Shown here piece by piece: positions 8,925-17,124 of a stretch of 64,000 nt of DNA. The notes below the pieces were generated by a model. The model searched no databases and was not told the DNA's origin. It worked only from the letters and a program-made list of their open reading frames with translations. The DNA is taken from positions 357,431-421,430 of the forward strand of contig NZ_LLEI02000043.1 in the NCBI RefSeq assembly GCF_001399455.2. Reading direction: 5' to 3'. Origin of the DNA: Vibrio bivalvicida (lineage in GTDB: Bacteria; Pseudomonadota; Gammaproteobacteria; Enterobacterales; Vibrionaceae). Made by a program: the position numbers and the translations under genes. The first letter of the stretch is position 1, and the number at the start of each line of letters is the position of its first letter.

Positions 8925-8950
8925 AGGTAACTAGTTACCTCTAGGTAACC
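8925..8950. promoter_or_regulatory. Operator-like palindrome between an NTF2-like gene and hxlR
   Basis: Bases 8925-8940 read AGGTAACTAGTTACCT, a perfect 16-bp palindrome. It is followed at once by CTAGGTAACC (8941-8950), a further half-site, and preceded by AACTAGGTT (8911-8919). The cluster sits in the divergent region about 65-90 bases before the HxlR-type gene and is a good candidate for its binding site. Confidence 0.6.
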
Positions 8951-9014
8951 AATGGGTTGTGATACAGTGCGTTATTAAACGGCGCTTTAGCAAAGAATGA
9001 AATAAGGAAGAGAG

Positions 9015-9353
9015 ATGTCGACAGAAGTGAATCATCAATTACAGCCAGACGACTATTGTAGTGTGGACAAATACTTAACATTGATATCAACTAAGTGGAC
9101 TGCGCACATAGTCTGGTTGTTAGGGCAAGAGGAGATGATGCGTTTTGGTCAAATACGTAAGCAGTTGGCATTGGTCTCAAGTAAAGTACTCACTGAGCGT
9201 TTAAAGTTGTTACGACAGCATGGATTTGTCTGGCGAAAACAAGAAGAGACAATCCCTGTCACGGTGCAATACGGTTTAACCTCTAAAGGCAAAGAGCTTG
9301 CTAATGTGGTTGATCTGATCGTACAAAAAGCGCATGGTTGGGATGATATGTAG
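9015..9353 (+). CDS. HxlR-family transcriptional regulator
   Basis: This 112-residue protein is a typical HxlR winged-helix regulator: CSVDKYLTLISTKWTAHIVWLL at the start, then MRFGQIRKQLALVSSKVLTERLKLL for the recognition region, and a wing with TVQYGLTSKGKEL. One cysteine (about residue 14) precedes the helix at the position used by some redox or aldehyde-sensing members, but sensing is not demonstrated. A strong ribosome binding site (AGGAAGAG) precedes the ATG. The divergent NTF2-like gene and the palindrome at 8925-8940 suggest local control and autoregulation. Confidence 0.85.
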   Translation: MSTEVNHQLQPDDYCSVDKYLTLISTKWTAHIVWLLGQEEMMRFGQIRKQLALVSSKVLTERLKLLRQHGFVWRKQEETIPVTVQYGLTSKGKELANVVDLIVQKAHGWDDM

Positions 9354-9457
9354 TTCATGTGAGAATGGGCTTGTAACCTTGTTAGGGCGACTCGCGCATT
9401 GAGAGATTTTTACCTGCTAATTGAGTACTGCGGAGGCTAGCCTTTATTAATCTACCC

Positions 9458-10354
9458 CTATATCATGTATGAGTTTTTAGACTCCAACCATTGTTTTACA
9501 GCAAGATTAAAAGTGACCAGTTTCTTGGGGGTAACTCGCCTCTGTGCATATATGAGACTTAGCTTTTGAGCCTTTACAGACCACTCAGGAAGAACGTGGA
9601 CAAGTTTGCCACCCTTAATAAGGTCTTCGACTTGATAATATGGCAAGCTAGCAACCCCCATTCCCTGTAGTGCTAACTCTAATATCGAACTGTATGTATT
9701 AGAGCGAAGGCTTCCTGTTACTTCAATATTATATCTTTGTTCGTCTCTGATAAGGTCCAATTGATTCCAGCACTCATTTTGGCTGTTAAGTATGAAGGAA
9801 CACTGATGAATATCTTCAATAACAGCGACCCTGTTCTCTTTTTCATAATTACCGCTGCAAACTAGTACATTTCGGATGAAGCCCAAGTCTTTTGCTACAA
9901 CATCGCCTGGCAATTCATCATAAGCTCGAAAAGCGACATCATAATCACCAGACTCAATTTTCTTCTTTATGGGGCCGAAATCGAGGATTAAATTAACCTT
10001 CGGGTACTGTTGCCTAAAGGGAGGGATTACATGGTGACAAAGAGCACGTCCAAACTCAATTGGAGCTGTTACCTTTAGGTCTCCAGTGACCTCTTGCGTC
10101 ATATCATTTACACGCATTTCCGCCTCAGTGGCGAGTAACTGAATTTGCTTTGCCTTTGAATACAACTCGTCTCCTACTTCAGTCAGGCTGATAGAGCGAG
10201 TCGTTCGATGAAACAGTTTAGAATTCAATGCTTCTTCGAGTTTTTGTACATGGCGAGATACTAAGCCTTTCGAAACATCTAACGCTTCCGCTGCTTTGGT
10301 AAAGCTTTGCTCTTCGGCCACAGCCAAGAAAGTCTGTACATAAGTTAAATTCAT
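9458..10354 (-). CDS. LysR-family transcriptional regulator
   Basis: This 298-residue regulator starts with the LysR helix-turn-helix (MNLTYVQTFLAVAEEQSFT, KAAEALDVSKGLVSRHVQKL, then LFHRTTRSISLTEVG) and has a C-terminal periplasmic-binding-like effector domain. ATG 10354 fits the family start; an upstream ATG at 10366 would add four residues. It belongs to the group with RTTRSISLTEVG that often controls oxidoreductase genes. It is divergent from a short-chain dehydrogenase gene with about 100 bases between the starts, the usual arrangement for control of the neighbour. Confidence 0.85.
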   Translation of the reverse strand: MNLTYVQTFLAVAEEQSFTKAAEALDVSKGLVSRHVQKLEEALNSKLFHRTTRSISLTEVGDELYSKAKQIQLLATEAEMRVNDMTQEVTGDLKVTAPIEFGRALCHHVIPPFRQQYPKVNLILDFGPIKKKIESGDYDVAFRAYDELPGDVVAKDLGFIRNVLVCSGNYEKENRVAVIEDIHQCSFILNSQNECWNQLDLIRDEQRYNIEVTGSLRSNTYSSILELALQGMGVASLPYYQVEDLIKGGKLVHVLPEWSVKAQKLSLIYAQRRVTPKKLVTFNLAVKQWLESKNSYMI

Positions 10355-10368
10355 GATTAGACCCATTT

Positions 10369-10438
10369 TGTAAACAGTGAGGTCATTTTCTGTTGTTTTT
10401 CTCGCGGGTTCAACTAGCTAAGATTCAAAATGTAAACA
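10369..10438. promoter_or_regulatory. Repeated TGTAAACA elements in the LysR/SDR divergent region
   Basis: The octamer TGTAAACA occurs at 10369-10376 and again at 10431-10438, 62 bases apart, close to six helical turns. One copy lies next to each gene start. LysR proteins often bind two phased sites in such regions, but the octamer is short and only partly symmetric. Confidence 0.35.
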
Positions 10439-10455
10439 CAAGGGAGAGAAATACT

Positions 10456-11064
10456 ATGAAAGTTCTTGTAATTGGTGCATCGGGCACAATCGGCAGCGAG
10501 GTTGTAGAAGCTCTAGGTGAAATACATGAAGTTATCAAAGCCGGCAAAGGTAGCGGCGATGTCCAGATTGACATTACCGCCCCCGGCTCTATTCGCACGG
10601 CACTTGAATCAATAGGCCAGGTGGACGCAATCATCTGTGCTACTGGAGATGTTGCATTTAACGCTTTCACAAGCTTATCGCGTGACGACTGGGATGTGGG
10701 CATTAATAGCCGACTTATGGGGCAAGTGAACTTGACGCAGATTGCTAGTGAGTATTTGAATGACAACGGCAGTATCACTTTGACAAGCGGTATTATCGCT
10801 GATCATCCAATTGCTTATGGCACTAGTGCAGCAACGCTTAACGGCGCAATACAGCATTTCGCCAAAGCAGTATCTAACGAGCTGCCGCGTGGTATTCGCA
10901 TAAATGTTGTAAGTCCATCAGTCGTCACCGAATCGCTGGGTACTTATGGAGACTACTTCCCTGGGTTCCACTCCATCGATGCAATAGATGTAGCCAAATC
11001 TTATATTCGATCTGTATTAGGAGTTGAATCGGGAAAAACGTTTAAGGCCTTCGCAGGCAACTGA
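10456..11064 (+). CDS. Short-chain dehydrogenase-like protein lacking the YxxxK motif
   Basis: This 202-residue Rossmann protein has a nucleotide-binding GASGTIG motif at residues 7-13, an Asp-containing QIDIT segment, a catalytic-type serine in TLTSGI, and the NVVSP segment late in the protein. In place of the usual YxxxK there is YGTSAATLNGA, so the lysine is Ala. I recall a conserved subfamily of short SDRs with this divergence, so it is probably not a sequencing fault. The reaction is uncertain and may be cofactor binding without classical chemistry. ATG 10456 follows AGGGAGAG; an open frame back to 10393 has no support. The lactonase gene starts 20 bases downstream, so the two likely form an operon controlled by the divergent LysR protein. 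Confidence 0.75.
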   Translation: MKVLVIGASGTIGSEVVEALGEIHEVIKAGKGSGDVQIDITAPGSIRTALESIGQVDAIICATGDVAFNAFTSLSRDDWDVGINSRLMGQVNLTQIASEYLNDNGSITLTSGIIADHPIAYGTSAATLNGAIQHFAKAVSNELPRGIRINVVSPSVVTESLGTYGDYFPGFHSIDAIDVAKSYIRSVLGVESGKTFKAFAGN

Positions 11065-11084
11065 GTTAGTAAGAGGTATTTAAA

Positions 11085-11981
11085 ATGAATAAATTAATGT
11101 TTATGGCCGCCGTCACCGCCTTCTCGATTGGCGCCTCTGCTAGCTCTTTAGTGGAAGGTGATCCGACTCTTGTGGGTGATTCTTTTGGGTTTGTTGAAGG
11201 CCCCGTGTGGGATGCAAAACACCAGCGTTTCTTGTTTAGTGATATCCCAAACAACAAAACGTATTCATATGTTCCTGATGGTAAGCTGAGTGTTTTCGAC
11301 AACAACTCTGGTTATGCCAATGGTCTTGCTATTGATTTGAAGGGCAACCTTTGGGCAGCCCGTCATGATAGAAAACTATCATACCGTCAGGAAAGTGGAG
11401 AGAAGGTCATTGCAGCCGCGACATACAACGGAAATTTGCTCAATAGCCCGAACGACCTAACCGTTAACAGCGATGGAAGCGTTTGGTTCACTGATCCTCC
11501 ATTTGGTATCCAAGGGTACGGCCCTGCTAAGTCGGAGTCAGAGCAACCCGTCAATGGTGTCTATCGATACCTAGATGGTGATCTAAAGCTGATGACTGGA
11601 GAGTTAGAGTTACCCAATGGTATTGCTTTTTCTTCTGATGAATCTTTGTTATACGTTGCCGATACTTCTGATGGCTGGGTATACCGATTTGATGTCAATG
11701 ATCAATCAATCAGCAATAAAACTCAGTTTGCTCAGGTGAAAGCAGCCTCCGGTTCTGAGCCTATGGTCGACGGTATTGTTGTGGATTTTCACGACAATCT
11801 TTTTGTCGCAGCACATGGTGGTGTTGGTGTGTTTGATAAACAAGGTAAACAAATTGACTTCATTGCTATCGACGCGGACCATATCAGTAACCTAGAAATT
11901 GGTGGCGAGCAACAAGACTTACTGATGGTGACCGCATACAACAAAGTGTTAGTGTTCAAAATTAAGTCATCGACAAACTAA
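11085..11981 (+). CDS. Exported SMP-30/gluconolactonase-family protein
   Basis: This 298-residue protein has a signal peptide (residues 1-19, ending ASA) and a six-bladed propeller of the SMP-30/gluconolactonase/LRE type. Probable metal ligands are Glu in GFVEGPVWD, Asn in LNSPNDLTV, Asn in ELPNGIAFS and Asp in MVDGIVVD, all in the expected order. It probably hydrolyses a lactone or ester in the periplasm. It lies 20 bases after the SDR gene and is followed by a terminator, so the pair appears to be one transcription unit. Confidence 0.8.
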   Translation: MNKLMFMAAVTAFSIGASASSLVEGDPTLVGDSFGFVEGPVWDAKHQRFLFSDIPNNKTYSYVPDGKLSVFDNNSGYANGLAIDLKGNLWAARHDRKLSYRQESGEKVIAAATYNGNLLNSPNDLTVNSDGSVWFTDPPFGIQGYGPAKSESEQPVNGVYRYLDGDLKLMTGELELPNGIAFSSDESLLYVADTSDGWVYRFDVNDQSISNKTQFAQVKAASGSEPMVDGIVVDFHDNLFVAAHGGVGVFDKQGKQIDFIAIDADHISNLEIGGEQQDLLMVTAYNKVLVFKIKSSTN

Positions 11982-11996
11982 TTTATGGACAAAAGC

Positions 11997-12027
11997 AGGG
12001 ATTGGTAGATACACCAGTCCCTTTTTA
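11997..12027 (+). terminator. Rho-independent terminator
   Basis: AGGGATTGGT (11997-12006) pairs with ACCAGTCCCT (12013-12022) with one G-T pair, a six-base loop and a following T run. It ends the SDR-lactonase unit. Confidence 0.75.
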
Positions 12028-12100
12028 TTAGGCCTGATCATTTTTTCCCAACAGTGTCCATGCTAGCATCTGACTGAATCAATGCCTATGAGGTAGCAAA

Positions 12101-12445
12101 ATGTCTTCAGATTTTTACGGAACCAGTGCTAGCTATGCACGCAAAGAAGCTGATTATCGGGAAAAAGCGTTAAAACTCTACCCTTGGGTATGTGGAAGCT
12201 GTGCTAGGGAGTTTGTTTACTCAAATTTGCGTGAGTTGACAGTTCACCACAAAGATCACGATCATACGAATAATCCAGAAGATGGAAGTAATTGGGAGCT
12301 GCTGTGTCTTTACTGCCACGATCATGAGCACAGTAAATATCTAGAGCATGATCGTTATGGCAGTGAGATAAAACCAGGTCAAGATGATCATCAAGGGGCG
12401 ACCTACAATCCGTTTGCAGAACTCGCGAGTATGATGAAAAAATAA
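12101..12445 (+). CDS. yajD: HNH nuclease family protein YajD
   Basis: This 114-residue protein matches the YajD type of HNH protein: paired cysteines CGSCAREF near residue 32, the HNH core ELTVHHKDHDHTNNPEDG with the catalytic-type His residues near 50-53, and a second CLYCHDHEH zinc-binding segment. YajD is widespread in gammaproteobacteria; its biological role is not well known. It is cytoplasmic. It appears to be a single gene, ending 20 bases before the convergent HxlR gene. Confidence 0.85.
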   Translation: MSSDFYGTSASYARKEADYREKALKLYPWVCGSCAREFVYSNLRELTVHHKDHDHTNNPEDGSNWELLCLYCHDHEHSKYLEHDRYGSEIKPGQDDHQGATYNPFAELASMMKK

Positions 12446-12465
12446 TCCAACCATTTTTGTTGCAC

Positions 12466-12894
12466 TTAATTATTTTTCGATTCTGTAGTTAAGCCTTCTC
12501 GCAACTTTTGACGCAAGCGTTCAGGCTCTCCACGTAGTGTGCGAATGAAATCAGAAGGAACTTCGGTTTTGGTGTCGTATTTTTCGGACCAATCGATCAT
12601 CGCTAGCATCATAGGTAGCAAATCTATTCCTTTGTCGGTCAATGTGTAGACGAACTTAGAACGCTTAACAGTATCCCGTTTTTTACTGATTAATCCGTTT
12701 GATTCTAAATCCGCAAGTCGGCTCGCCAAGATGTTAGTAGAGATACCTTCACCTGCCTCTAAAAACTCTTGATAGTAATGCCGACCTTTAAACATCAAGT
12801 CTCGAAGAATCAGAAAGCTCCATTTATCTCCGAATTGGCTCATGCCAAAACGAACCGGACAGCCTGACCACTCTTTAGTTTTTTTATCTACCAT
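12466..12894 (-). CDS. HxlR-family transcriptional regulator
   Basis: This 142-residue regulator has the HxlR core: CPVRFGMSQFGDKWSFLILRDL, then YYQEFLEAGEGISTNILASR and LESNGLISKKRD, with a longer C-terminal tail than the short members. Cys12 sits just before the first helix. It is divergent from a glutathione S-transferase gene, and the 99 bases between them hold two dyads with near-identical half-sites, so it very probably controls that gene and itself. Confidence 0.85.
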   Translation of the reverse strand: MVDKKTKEWSGCPVRFGMSQFGDKWSFLILRDLMFKGRHYYQEFLEAGEGISTNILASRLADLESNGLISKKRDTVKRSKFVYTLTDKGIDLLPMMLAMIDWSEKYDTKTEVPSDFIRTLRGEPERLRQKLREGLTTESKNN

Positions 12895-12914
12895 TCATTA
12901 ATCGTACTCGTTTT

Positions 12915-12981
12915 AAATTTAACTTGCAAAATGAAAGTTAATTTTCTAGGGTTATTTTACTTGTAAAAAGCAAGTTAAATT
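12915..12981. promoter_or_regulatory. Two operator-like dyads between hxlR and the GST gene
   Basis: Site one has arms TTAACTT and AAGTTAA around 12919-12941; site two has TTACTTG and CAAGTTAA around 12957-12978. The outermost arms, AATTTAACTTGC (12916-12927) and GCAAGTTAAATT (12970-12981), are perfect 12-base inverted repeats. The half-site resembles AACTTG throughout. This is the likely binding region of the divergent HxlR protein. Confidence 0.65.
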
Positions 12982-12993
12982 CAAGGAGGATAT

Positions 12994-13644
12994 ATGAAGC
13001 TATACGCAATTGTAGGATCACCCAACTCTCGTAAAGCATTGGCGGTCATCAATCATCTAGGGCTAGATATTGAAATAGAGTATCTAGATTTGTTTTCTGG
13101 AGAGCACAAACAGCCGCAATACCTGAGCTTAAACCCGAATGCCATGGTGCCAACGCTTATTGATGGTGATATTTCACTATGGGAATCTAACGCTATTATT
13201 CAGTATTTGGCTGAGACTTCAGGCATCAATGACCTATATCCAAACGATCAAAAAGTAAGAGCGGATATCAATCGCTGGTTATGTTGGGAACTTGCCCATT
13301 TCAATCAAGCCTTTGGAACTTTAGCTTTAGAAGCCGTCGCCAAATCCGAATTTATGGGTACAAAAGGAGATGATGCTGTCATTAATTGGGCCAGTCAGAA
13401 CCTAGTTCGATTTGCTGGAATACTGGATCAGCACTTAGAAGGGCGTCAGTTCATGGTTGGTGATGCAATAACATTGGCGGATTACGCAATGGTGCATGTC
13501 GAGTTCTTTAAAGAAAGCATCCCTTTTGATTGGGAACCCTATCCCAACGTCAACGCGTATTTTGAGCGCATGCGTAAGGCTCCGCATTGGGCTGCCACGG
13601 CCCCAAGCAAAACTGAAGAGATTGGTAAGTCGACGAAAAGGTAA
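12994..13644 (+). CDS. Glutathione S-transferase family protein
   Basis: This 216-residue protein has an N-terminal thioredoxin-like domain (KLYAIVGSPNSRKALAVINHL; NPNAMVPTLIDGD, and the glutathione-binding WESNAIIQYLAE) and a helical C-terminal domain. Ser9 in GSPNS is a candidate catalytic residue. It probably conjugates or reduces electrophiles with glutathione in the cytoplasm; the substrate is unknown. A strong AAGGAGGA binding site precedes the ATG. Control by the divergent HxlR regulator is likely from the operator dyads between them. Confidence 0.85.
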   Translation: MKLYAIVGSPNSRKALAVINHLGLDIEIEYLDLFSGEHKQPQYLSLNPNAMVPTLIDGDISLWESNAIIQYLAETSGINDLYPNDQKVRADINRWLCWELAHFNQAFGTLALEAVAKSEFMGTKGDDAVINWASQNLVRFAGILDQHLEGRQFMVGDAITLADYAMVHVEFFKESIPFDWEPYPNVNAYFERMRKAPHWAATAPSKTEEIGKSTKR

Positions 13645-13676
13645 TCCATTACTCGAAGAGCGCTGAGGCATGAAAT

Positions 13677-13706
13677 AAAAAAGCGAACCATTTGGTTCGC
13701 CTTTGA
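13677..13706. terminator. Bidirectional terminator between the GST gene and gcvP
   Basis: GCGAACC (13683-13689) and GGTTCGC (13694-13700) form a perfect stem with loop ATTT, flanked by an A run on the left and CTTT on the right. It can end the GST transcript on the plus strand and the gcvP transcript on the minus strand. Confidence 0.75.
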
Positions 13707-13722
13707 CTTACTGTAAAGAAAC

Positions 13723-16587
13723 TTAATCTTCGTAGCTGTCGATGCTTGGGCAAGAACAGATTAAGTTACGGTCACCGTATACGTTGTCTACGCGGTTTAC
13801 TGTTGGCCAGTACTTCCAAGACTTAGTCGCAGGTGATGGGAAGCAGCCTAGTTCGCGAGAGTATGGGCGATCCCATTCATCTTTCGCTAGGTCTACTTGT
13901 GTGTGAGGTGCGTTGACTAGAGGGTTGTTTTCTAGTGGCCACTCACCGTTTTTCACCTTCGCCATTTCTTCGCGGATTGCGATCATCGCTTCGCAGAAAC
14001 GATCGATCTCTTCTAGATCTTCAGATTCTGTTGGCTCAACCATCAGCGTACCCGCTACTGGGAACGACATGGTTGGTGCGTGGAAACCGTAGTCCATTAG
14101 ACGCTTGGCGATATCTTCTTCGCTGATACCTGTTTCTTCTTTCAATGGACGAATATCAATAATACATTCATGAGCCACACGGCCGTTAGTACCACGGTAA
14201 AGAACAGGGTAGTGAGGGCGTAGACGCTCCATCATGTAGTTCGCGTTCAGGATAGCGACTTTAGTTGCTTCTGTTAGACCTGCTTCACCCATCATTGCGA
14301 TGTAGGCCCATGAGATTGGCAGGATAGACGCACTACCAAGGTCTGCCGCTGATACCGCAAAGTCTTCACCTTCTACACCGTTTTCGATGTGCCCCGGTAG
14401 GAAAGGTGCTAGGTGAGACTTAACACCGATAGGGCCCATGCCCGGACCACCACCACCGTGTGGAATACAGAAGGTTTTGTGTAGGTTTAGGTGTGAAACG
14501 TCAGAACCAATCAGGCCAGGAGAGGTTAGACCAACCTGAGCGTTCATGTTTGCGCCGTCTAGGTAAACCTGACCGCCAGCCGCATGAACCATTTCACACA
14601 CTTCTTTCACTTGTTCTTCGTACACGCCGTGCGTAGAAGGGTAAGTGATCATGATGCTTGAAAGATTATCAGCATGCTTTTCAATCTTCGCTGCTAGGTC
14701 TGACATGTCGATGTTACCGTCATCGTCACACTTAACAACAACGACTTTCATTGACACCATAGATGCAGTCGCTGGGTTAGTACCGTGCGCTGAGCTTGGG
14801 ATCAGACAGACGTTACGGTGACCTTCGCCACGGCTATCGTGGTAGCGTTGAATCGCGATAAGACCTGCGTATTCACCTGAAGCACCTGAGTTAGGTTGTA
14901 GCGAGAAATCATCGTAGCCCGTGATTTCACATAGCTTCTCTTTAAGATCTTTCGCGAGTGCTGAGTAACCAGCCGCTTGCTCGATTGGCGCGAATGGGTG
15001 GATAGAACCAAACTCAGGCCAAGTCACCGGGATCATTTCAGCGGCAGCGTTGAGCTTCATTGTACAGCTGCCCAGTGGGATCATACCGTGAGTCAGCGAG
15101 AAGTCTTTATTCTCAAGCTGTTTCAGGTAACGCATCATCTGCGTTTCACTGTGGTGAGTATTGAATACTGGGTGAGTAAGGTACTCAGAAGTGCGGCGAA
15201 GTGCTTCAGGGATCGCTGCAAATTCGTTGCCTGCGATCTCTGAAGATAGAGCGCTAACTTCTTCTTTCACACCAAAGACAGCGAATAGTGCTTCAATATC
15301 ATCGGTTGTCGTTGTTTCGTCTAAGCTCACACCTAGTTTGCCTTGAAGTAGGCGTAGGTTGATATCAGCCGCTTGCGCTTTTGCGTATAGCGCTTCAGTC
15401 TTATCAGCAGTATTGATAGTGATGGTATCGAAGAAGCTATTGTGAGCGAGCTCGAAACCAGACTTAGTTAGGCCAGCCGCTAGAATCGCCGTCATATGAT
15501 GTGTGCGACGAGCAATCGTACGTAATCCTTCTGCGCCGTGGTAAACCGCGTAGAACGACGCCATGTTGGCTAATAGTGCCTGAGCAGTACAGATGTTAGA
15601 CGTCGCTTTCTCGCGGCGGATGTGCTGTTCACGAGTCTGCATTGCCATACGCAGTGCTTGGTTACCGTTAGTATCGATAGAGACACCGATAACACGGCCA
15701 GGCATAGTACGCTTGTGTTTATCACGTGTTGCCATGAATGCTGCGTGTGGACCGCCGTAACCCATAGGAACACCAAAGCGTTGAGCTGAGCCGATAACTA
15801 CGTCCGCGCCCATTTCACCTGCAGGTTTCAGTAGCGCTGATGCTAGAAGATCGGTCGCCACGGTAACCAGGGTTTTGTTTGCTTGCGCTTTCGCTATGAT
15901 ATCCGTTAAGTCGCGAACTTCACCTGTTGTACCCGGGTACTGAACAAGTGCACCAAACACGTCTTGCTCAGGTAGAGATTCTAGCGAGCCGACTTGAACA
16001 TCAAAGCCGATGTATTTAGCACGAGTTTTTACAACTTCCAGCGTTTGAGGGTGAACATCGTCTGCTACGAAGAAGACTTTACTCTTGCTCTTACCAGCAC
16101 GCTTACATAGCGTCATCGCTTCGCCAGCCGCTGTTGCTTCGTCAAGAAGTGATGCGTTAGCAATGTCCATTGCTGTTAGGTCCATCACCATCTGTTGGAA
16201 GTTAAGCAGCGCTTCTAGACGACCTTGAGAAATTTCTGGTTGGTAAGGCGTGTATGCTGTGTACCAACCAGGGTTTTCAAGTACGTTACGTAAGATAACG
16301 TTCGGCGTGAAGGTGTTGTAGTAACCCTGACCGATGAAAGTACGCTTAAGTTGGTTTTGGTCGGCAAACTCGCGCATTGCAACCAACATGTCTGCTTCGC
16401 TTTTCGCTTCCGCAAGAGTCATTGGCTTTTCTAGGCGAATTTGCGCTGGAACGGTTTCTTCAATCAACGCATCTAGGTTTGCTACGTTGATTGCTTCCAA
16501 CATTTTCTGTTGGTCTGATTTGTTTGGGCCGTTGTGGCGAGCAACGAACTCGTTTTGTGTGCTGAGGCTTTGAAGTAATTCAGTCAT
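13723..16587 (-). CDS. gcvP: Glycine dehydrogenase (decarboxylating), P-protein
   Basis: This 954-residue protein is the full-length P-protein of the glycine cleavage system, which decarboxylates glycine and passes the aminomethyl group to lipoylated GcvH. Visible features are the N-terminal FVARHNGP and GYYNTFTPNVILRNVLENP, the glycine-rich PLP loop region, and the cofactor lysine at about residue 704 in LNLHKTFCIPHGGGGPG. It lies downstream of gcvH and glyA on the same strand, but a strong terminator sits between gcvH and gcvP. Its transcription may therefore depend on read-through or on a separate promoter in the 120 bases before it. A 7-base hairpin (GTAACGA/TCGTTAC, 16613-16629) precedes the gene. 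Confidence 0.97.
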   Translation of the reverse strand: MTELLQSLSTQNEFVARHNGPNKSDQQKMLEAINVANLDALIEETVPAQIRLEKPMTLAEAKSEADMLVAMREFADQNQLKRTFIGQGYYNTFTPNVILRNVLENPGWYTAYTPYQPEISQGRLEALLNFQQMVMDLTAMDIANASLLDEATAAGEAMTLCKRAGKSKSKVFFVADDVHPQTLEVVKTRAKYIGFDVQVGSLESLPEQDVFGALVQYPGTTGEVRDLTDIIAKAQANKTLVTVATDLLASALLKPAGEMGADVVIGSAQRFGVPMGYGGPHAAFMATRDKHKRTMPGRVIGVSIDTNGNQALRMAMQTREQHIRREKATSNICTAQALLANMASFYAVYHGAEGLRTIARRTHHMTAILAAGLTKSGFELAHNSFFDTITINTADKTEALYAKAQAADINLRLLQGKLGVSLDETTTTDDIEALFAVFGVKEEVSALSSEIAGNEFAAIPEALRRTSEYLTHPVFNTHHSETQMMRYLKQLENKDFSLTHGMIPLGSCTMKLNAAAEMIPVTWPEFGSIHPFAPIEQAAGYSALAKDLKEKLCEITGYDDFSLQPNSGASGEYAGLIAIQRYHDSRGEGHRNVCLIPSSAHGTNPATASMVSMKVVVVKCDDDGNIDMSDLAAKIEKHADNLSSIMITYPSTHGVYEEQVKEVCEMVHAAGGQVYLDGANMNAQVGLTSPGLIGSDVSHLNLHKTFCIPHGGGGPGMGPIGVKSHLAPFLPGHIENGVEGEDFAVSAADLGSASILPISWAYIAMMGEAGLTEATKVAILNANYMMERLRPHYPVLYRGTNGRVAHECIIDIRPLKEETGISEEDIAKRLMDYGFHAPTMSFPVAGTLMVEPTESEDLEEIDRFCEAMIAIREEMAKVKNGEWPLENNPLVNAPHTQVDLAKDEWDRPYSRELGCFPSPATKSWKYWPTVNRVDNVYGDRNLICSCPSIDSYED

Positions 16588-16657
16588 TGTCCTTTACCTA
16601 CTCCGTGTCCGGGTAACGACCTTCGTTACTGATAATGTTAATTATACGTCCGAACTT

Positions 16658-16693
16658 AGAAAAAAAGCTGCCACCCGAGTCGGGGGCAGCTTT
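16658..16693 (-). terminator. Rho-independent terminator between gcvH and gcvP
   Basis: Read on the minus strand, AAAGCTGCC pairs with GGCAGCTTT (plus positions 16685-16693 and 16664-16672), with an inner CCCG/CGGG stem and a run of seven T bases after it. It is a strong intrinsic terminator for the glyA-gcvH transcript and may set gcvP at a lower level. Confidence 0.8.
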
Positions 16694-16707
16694 CTGCATC
16701 TTCCTAA

Positions 16708-17088
16708 TTACTCATCTTCGATTGAGTTTAGGTACTCTTCTGCGTCTTTAAGGTTGTCTAGCTCAGATGCATCAGACATCTTCACTTTAACAATCCAGCC
16801 GCCTTCAAAAGGTTCTTCGTTAATAAGCTCTGGGCTATCTTCTAGTTCTTCGTTGATCTCTACGATTTCACCTGTGATTGGCGCGTAGATGTCTGAAGCT
16901 GCTTTTACAGACTCAACCAGAGAGAAGCTTTCACCTGCCTCAACTTCGTCTTCTACTTCAGGTAGGTCAACGAATACAACGTCACCTAGCATTTCTTGAG
17001 CATGCTGCGAAATGCCGATAGTTACTGTGCCGTCACCGTTGTCACGTACCCACTCGTGGCTATCTGCAAACTTCAGTGTTTTGTCCAT
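16708..17088 (-). CDS. gcvH: Glycine cleavage system H-protein
   Basis: This 126-residue protein carries the lipoyl group that shuttles the aminomethyl moiety between GcvP, GcvT and the L-protein. The lipoyl lysine is Lys62 in LVESVKAASDIYAPI; the GDVVFVDLPEVE segment is also typical. Length matches the family. It begins 36 bases after the glyA stop on the same strand. The dihydrolipoamide dehydrogenase (L-protein) is not in this window. Confidence 0.97.
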   Translation of the reverse strand: MDKTLKFADSHEWVRDNGDGTVTIGISQHAQEMLGDVVFVDLPEVEDEVEAGESFSLVESVKAASDIYAPITGEIVEINEELEDSPELINEEPFEGGWIVKVKMSDASELDNLKDAEEYLNSIEDE

Positions 17089-17124
17089 TGCTTAATCTCC
17101 AAAAAATAACTTTGATTAATTTGT

